Source: Bin87 sp965116785 (GTDB lineage Bacteria > Chloroflexota > Dehalococcoidia > Lucifugimonadales > UBA3495). Taken from it: a stretch of 64,000 nt of DNA. Below, piece after piece: positions 61,462 to 64,000 of this stretch. The notes under the pieces were generated by a model that saw only the letters and a program-made list of their open reading frames with translations, ran no database searches and was not told where the DNA came from. The position numbers were made by a program, and so were the translations under genes. The stretch covers positions 310,001-374,000 of the forward strand of contig OZ220731.1 of assembly GCA_965116785.1 (NCBI GenBank), given 5' to 3'. The stretch's first letter is position 1. The number at the start of each line of letters is the position of its first letter.

Positions 61462-64000
61462 GTGCCTGCCCTCAATTTCCCTCCACGCCGCGGCCGGCGG
61501 CGAACCTCAACGCGTTTGCCCGGCCGCTATCTGGTTGAGTTAACAAGTCGTCTCTGCGTGCTGGTGATGGGTGCGGCTCTACTGGCCGTGGTCGTTGCTT
61601 TCGCAATTTTCGGCGCTGGCCCAAGCCAGGCCCAGGGCGCGGACGGCGAGTACGTGGACCTGGCCGTGATCCTCGAAACGCCCGTAGTGGAGCATCCCAG
61701 TACTCGCGACCTGAATTTCATCGTTTTGAACCTTGGGTCCAGGACCGCTTATGACGTGGAAGTCGTGGTGGACGTGGTGTACCCCGCGAACACCAGCTTT
61801 TTCGAGATTGTTCCAGACGTGCCCATCGGCGCCGCGTCACTGGAGAATGGTGGACATTCTTTACGCTGGACCATACCGGAGCTCTTGGGAATGCAGCGCG
61901 TCGAGGTTAGTCACTATGTAAGGCATTCGTCTGTTGCCCGTGATTTTAACACGCAGGAAGACCCGCATGAATTTTACGCAGAGGTAACCACTGCGTCCTT
62001 CGAGAGCGATCTCCGCAAAGGGAACAACACGGATCGGGTCTGGTCAACGCTGGATAGTGATCACGATGTGAGAACCAGACCAGCGCAGCCAGATTATTCG
62101 GTCAACGTGTCGGTGGACGAACGTAACCCTTCGCCTGGCGACGTCGTGAATTTCACGGTCACGACAAATCACGCACCTTTCCCCTATTCGGTGATCGACC
62201 AAAAGGTTGCTATCGAACTGACCAGCGGCTTGATGGTTGATGTAGATCCCAACGCCACTCCCCCGCGCGAGATAAGCTACGCACCAGATGACCGGGCGGC
62301 TTCGGTGAGCTACAGCAATGGCGTGTTCAATCTCGGGACACTGAAATTCTCTGACAACAAGCCTGAACACTCCGTGACCTTGCCGATAAGGGTCGCCTCC
62401 GACGCGGTGGTGAATGAACAGTGCCTGACGGCGACGATCACCGGCAATCCGCCGCCAGAGGCCAGCCCCTATGACGACGACAGATCAGACAACGTGGCGA
62501 AGCTGTGTCTGGGGGACCAGCCGGAAGCCCCGATCTTCACGGGCGAAGTTGATGTGTTCACCGTGTACGATTGCTTTGCCAGACAAACCTACCCGTGCGA
62601 TGGCACGGATGGCGTCCGCGTGCGTGCGGTCAATAAAAACGTAGACTCCGGAATCATCATGTCTCCGGGAACGACGATAGTGCGGGTCCAAGACTTTGCG
62701 GCGAGAGTTTACGACGATTACGTGAGAAACAGCGTTCAGCAGAGCGTCACCGACGGAAACACAGTTTCCTGGCAAACCGCGACCGATGCTCATGCAAATT
62801 TCACCGGTACCCGGAAGGGTGTCAAAATTTTCTTTTCGAGGGTTCCTTTCAACGGCCAGTTGAACAATTGGATAAGAGTGGCGGGTGAACACGTAACTGT
62901 CGCGGGTCTCGACGGAGGCAACCCCCCAGGGGATATGTACATCAGGAGTTTGACGGGTTCAGCATTGACCAGGATGAATTCGGGCAATAGCTGGATCGTT
63001 ACCTACAGCGGCACCCTTTCGAAAGTGGACGCACTCGGTCCATCTTCATGGTTTGCCGAGTTTTCGAAAATGGGCACCTATGTGGTGGACTACACCACCA
63101 TAGGTAATCGCGATGACACCAACGGCGACTGTGCCTCCGAACTCCTACCCTCCGGTGTTACCGCCGCATACTGCGACACGGTAACCTATACCTTCCACGT
63201 CGGGCCGATGACGGATCTGACGGTGGAGGACGGCGGCTCCACCCCTCATGCCGCAGCCAACCAACACGCTATGACGATAGTCGCCGTCAACAACGGGCCG
63301 GACATTCCGGACAGCGCGCAGGTAACCGGGCTGCCCACCGGCGCGGAGGTGCTGCATATCACCCAGGGCGCGTACGACGACGCCACCGGCGAGTGGGATG
63401 TAGGAGAATTGAAGCTCAGAGGCTACTACCGGTCCCGCGGCGAGCCTGAGCCTACCCTGGTCCTGAGCGCGGCCGCCGGAGCCACCGCCGACGTGAGCAT
63501 TGCCAACTCGGAAAACTACGAGGTCTGCGTCGGCCCCATGGACAACCCCGGGGACCTGGCCCACGACAACCAGACGGATTGCGAGGCCGTGACCAATGCC
63601 AGTTGGAATTCCACGCCGTGGTACGACTACGACACCGACAACGACACGGCCACCATCACCGCCCGGGCGGGAACCGATGGCGTTGGCGAAGGCATTCCGG
63701 CCTTGCAGGCCCCGGCGGTCCACGCGCCGTCGGTGGGCATCGCCTGGTCTGAGGTTGAGTACCTATACGGCGTGCCGGTGGAGGACTATGACGTGCAGTG
63801 GTCACTCAATGGGGTGAGCGGCTGGACCCAGCTGGAAACCGACCTCACCCTCCCCGAGCTGTTCGACGTCACCGTCCTTTCCGGCGTGACCCGTTACTAC
63901 CGGGTGCGGGCGGTGAACGAGGCGGGAGTGCCGGGCCCGTGGTCGGCGCCCGCCGTCGCCCGCACCAGCGGCGCGGAGGCCGTGCCCGGCGCGCCCACCG
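61462..64000 (+). CDS. Large secreted surface protein with CARDB/DUF11-like and fibronectin III-like domains (3'-truncated)
   Basis: A GTG at 61462 with AAAGGAG five bases upstream; the frame is open to the window end (846 codons seen). An Arg-rich n-region (PPRRGRRRTSTRLPGR) and a hydrophobic segment (VLVMGAALLAVVVAFAIFG) end near SQAQGA, a signal peptide. The body has DUF11/CARDB-like beta-sandwich modules (PDYSVNVSVDERNPSPGDVVNFTVTTN, MTDLTVEDGGSTPHAAANQHAMTIVAVNNGPD) and a fibronectin III-like one near the end (YYRVRAVNEAGVPGPWSAP). Cysteines are paired in the modules. It is likely cell-surface; an adhesin role is inferred. No anchor is seen before the cut. Confidence 0.85.
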   Translation, partial: MPALNFPPRRGRRRTSTRLPGRYLVELTSRLCVLVMGAALLAVVVAFAIFGAGPSQAQGADGEYVDLAVILETPVVEHPSTRDLNFIVLNLGSRTAYDVEVVVDVVYPANTSFFEIVPDVPIGAASLENGGHSLRWTIPELLGMQRVEVSHYVRHSSVARDFNTQEDPHEFYAEVTTASFESDLRKGNNTDRVWSTLDSDHDVRTRPAQPDYSVNVSVDERNPSPGDVVNFTVTTNHAPFPYSVIDQKVAIELTSGLMVDVDPNATPPREISYAPDDRAASVSYSNGVFNLGTLKFSDNKPEHSVTLPIRVASDAVVNEQCLTATITGNPPPEASPYDDDRSDNVAKLCLGDQPEAPIFTGEVDVFTVYDCFARQTYPCDGTDGVRVRAVNKNVDSGIIMSPGTTIVRVQDFAARVYDDYVRNSVQQSVTDGNTVSWQTATDAHANFTGTRKGVKIFFSRVPFNGQLNNWIRVAGEHVTVAGLDGGNPPGDMYIRSLTGSALTRMNSGNSWIVTYSGTLSKVDALGPSSWFAEFSKMGTYVVDYTTIGNRDDTNGDCASELLPSGVTAAYCDTVTYTFHVGPMTDLTVEDGGSTPHAAANQHAMTIVAVNNGPDIPDSAQVTGLPTGAEVLHITQGAYDDATGEWDVGELKLRGYYRSRGEPEPTLVLSAAAGATADVSIANSENYEVCVGPMDNPGDLAHDNQTDCEAVTNASWNSTPWYDYDTDNDTATITARAGTDGVGEGIPALQAPAVHAPSVGIAWSEVEYLYGVPVEDYDVQWSLNGVSGWTQLETDLTLPELFDVTVLSGVTRYYRVRAVNEAGVPGPWSAPAVARTSGAEAVPGAPT

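Noticed and set aside
1..64000. CRISPR array, insertion sequence, rRNA or replication origin
   Set aside because: No regularly spaced identical repeats, transposase patterns, rRNA sequences or DnaA-box clusters were seen.

Overview
The window looks like a high-GC free-living or host-associated bacterium, most consistent with the SAR202-type Chloroflexota. This is inferred from gene content: three LLM-class flavin-dependent oxidoreductases, two Rieske proteins, two CaiB/BaiF CoA-transferases, a crotonase, a thiolase with a DUF35 partner, an amidase, Zn-dependent and short-chain dehydrogenases, paired DUF1800/DUF1501 genes and many NHL beta-propellers. No rRNA or other phylogenetic marker except MutS is present, so the taxonomy is a suggestion. 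There are no insertion sequences, integrases or CRISPR arrays.

Layout. 1-4000: E1 alpha (cut by the window edge) and E1 beta of a ketoacid dehydrogenase, an NHL propeller and an LLM oxidoreductase. 4000-7250: two adjacent paralogues whose motif order follows the tubulin/FtsZ superfamily; I think these are the most novel item. 7300-14150: hydrolase, a 49-residue membrane protein, a protein with an orphan phage-primase-like C-terminal domain, an alcohol-type dehydrogenase, a hydantoinase, a crotonase, a cupin and a small HTH protein. 14470-17121: mutS, then a twice-frameshifted YdeI-like pseudogene, a haloacid dehalogenase and tRNA-Ile. 19470-27750: VOC proteins, a HicB-like/zinc-ribbon protein, thiolase plus DUF35, a Fur-family regulator, glutaredoxin, flavin reductase and two CaiB/BaiF genes flanking a Uma2 nuclease. 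27814-29092: tRNA-Met followed by a lower-GC Shedu/DUF4263-like gene.

29300-51670: acetyltransferase, SDR, LLM, citrate synthase and a secreted His-rich pair, then two copies of a DUF1800-DUF1501-NHL triad. The triads enclose an SDR, a Rieske oxygenase, an LLM oxidoreductase, a hydrolase, a Rieske-helical fusion and an AtzG-like/amidase pair. 51750-58240: a complete branched-chain amino-acid-type (Liv) ABC operon on the minus strand, headed by a binding protein made of two fused copies. 58395-64000: tRNA-Asn, about 1 kb of unexplained DNA, a membrane-anchored XRE regulator preceded by 22-bp-period direct repeats, and a large secreted surface protein that runs off the window and is preceded by a densely folded leader.

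Taken together the window suggests a heterotroph that imports amides, amino acids or related small molecules through the Liv transporter and amidohydrolases. It would oxidise recalcitrant organics with flavin and Rieske oxygenases and feed CoA thioesters through CaiB/BaiF, crotonase and thiolase steps into citrate synthase. A dispersed family of GGGGCGG palindromes sits in many of the intergenic gaps.
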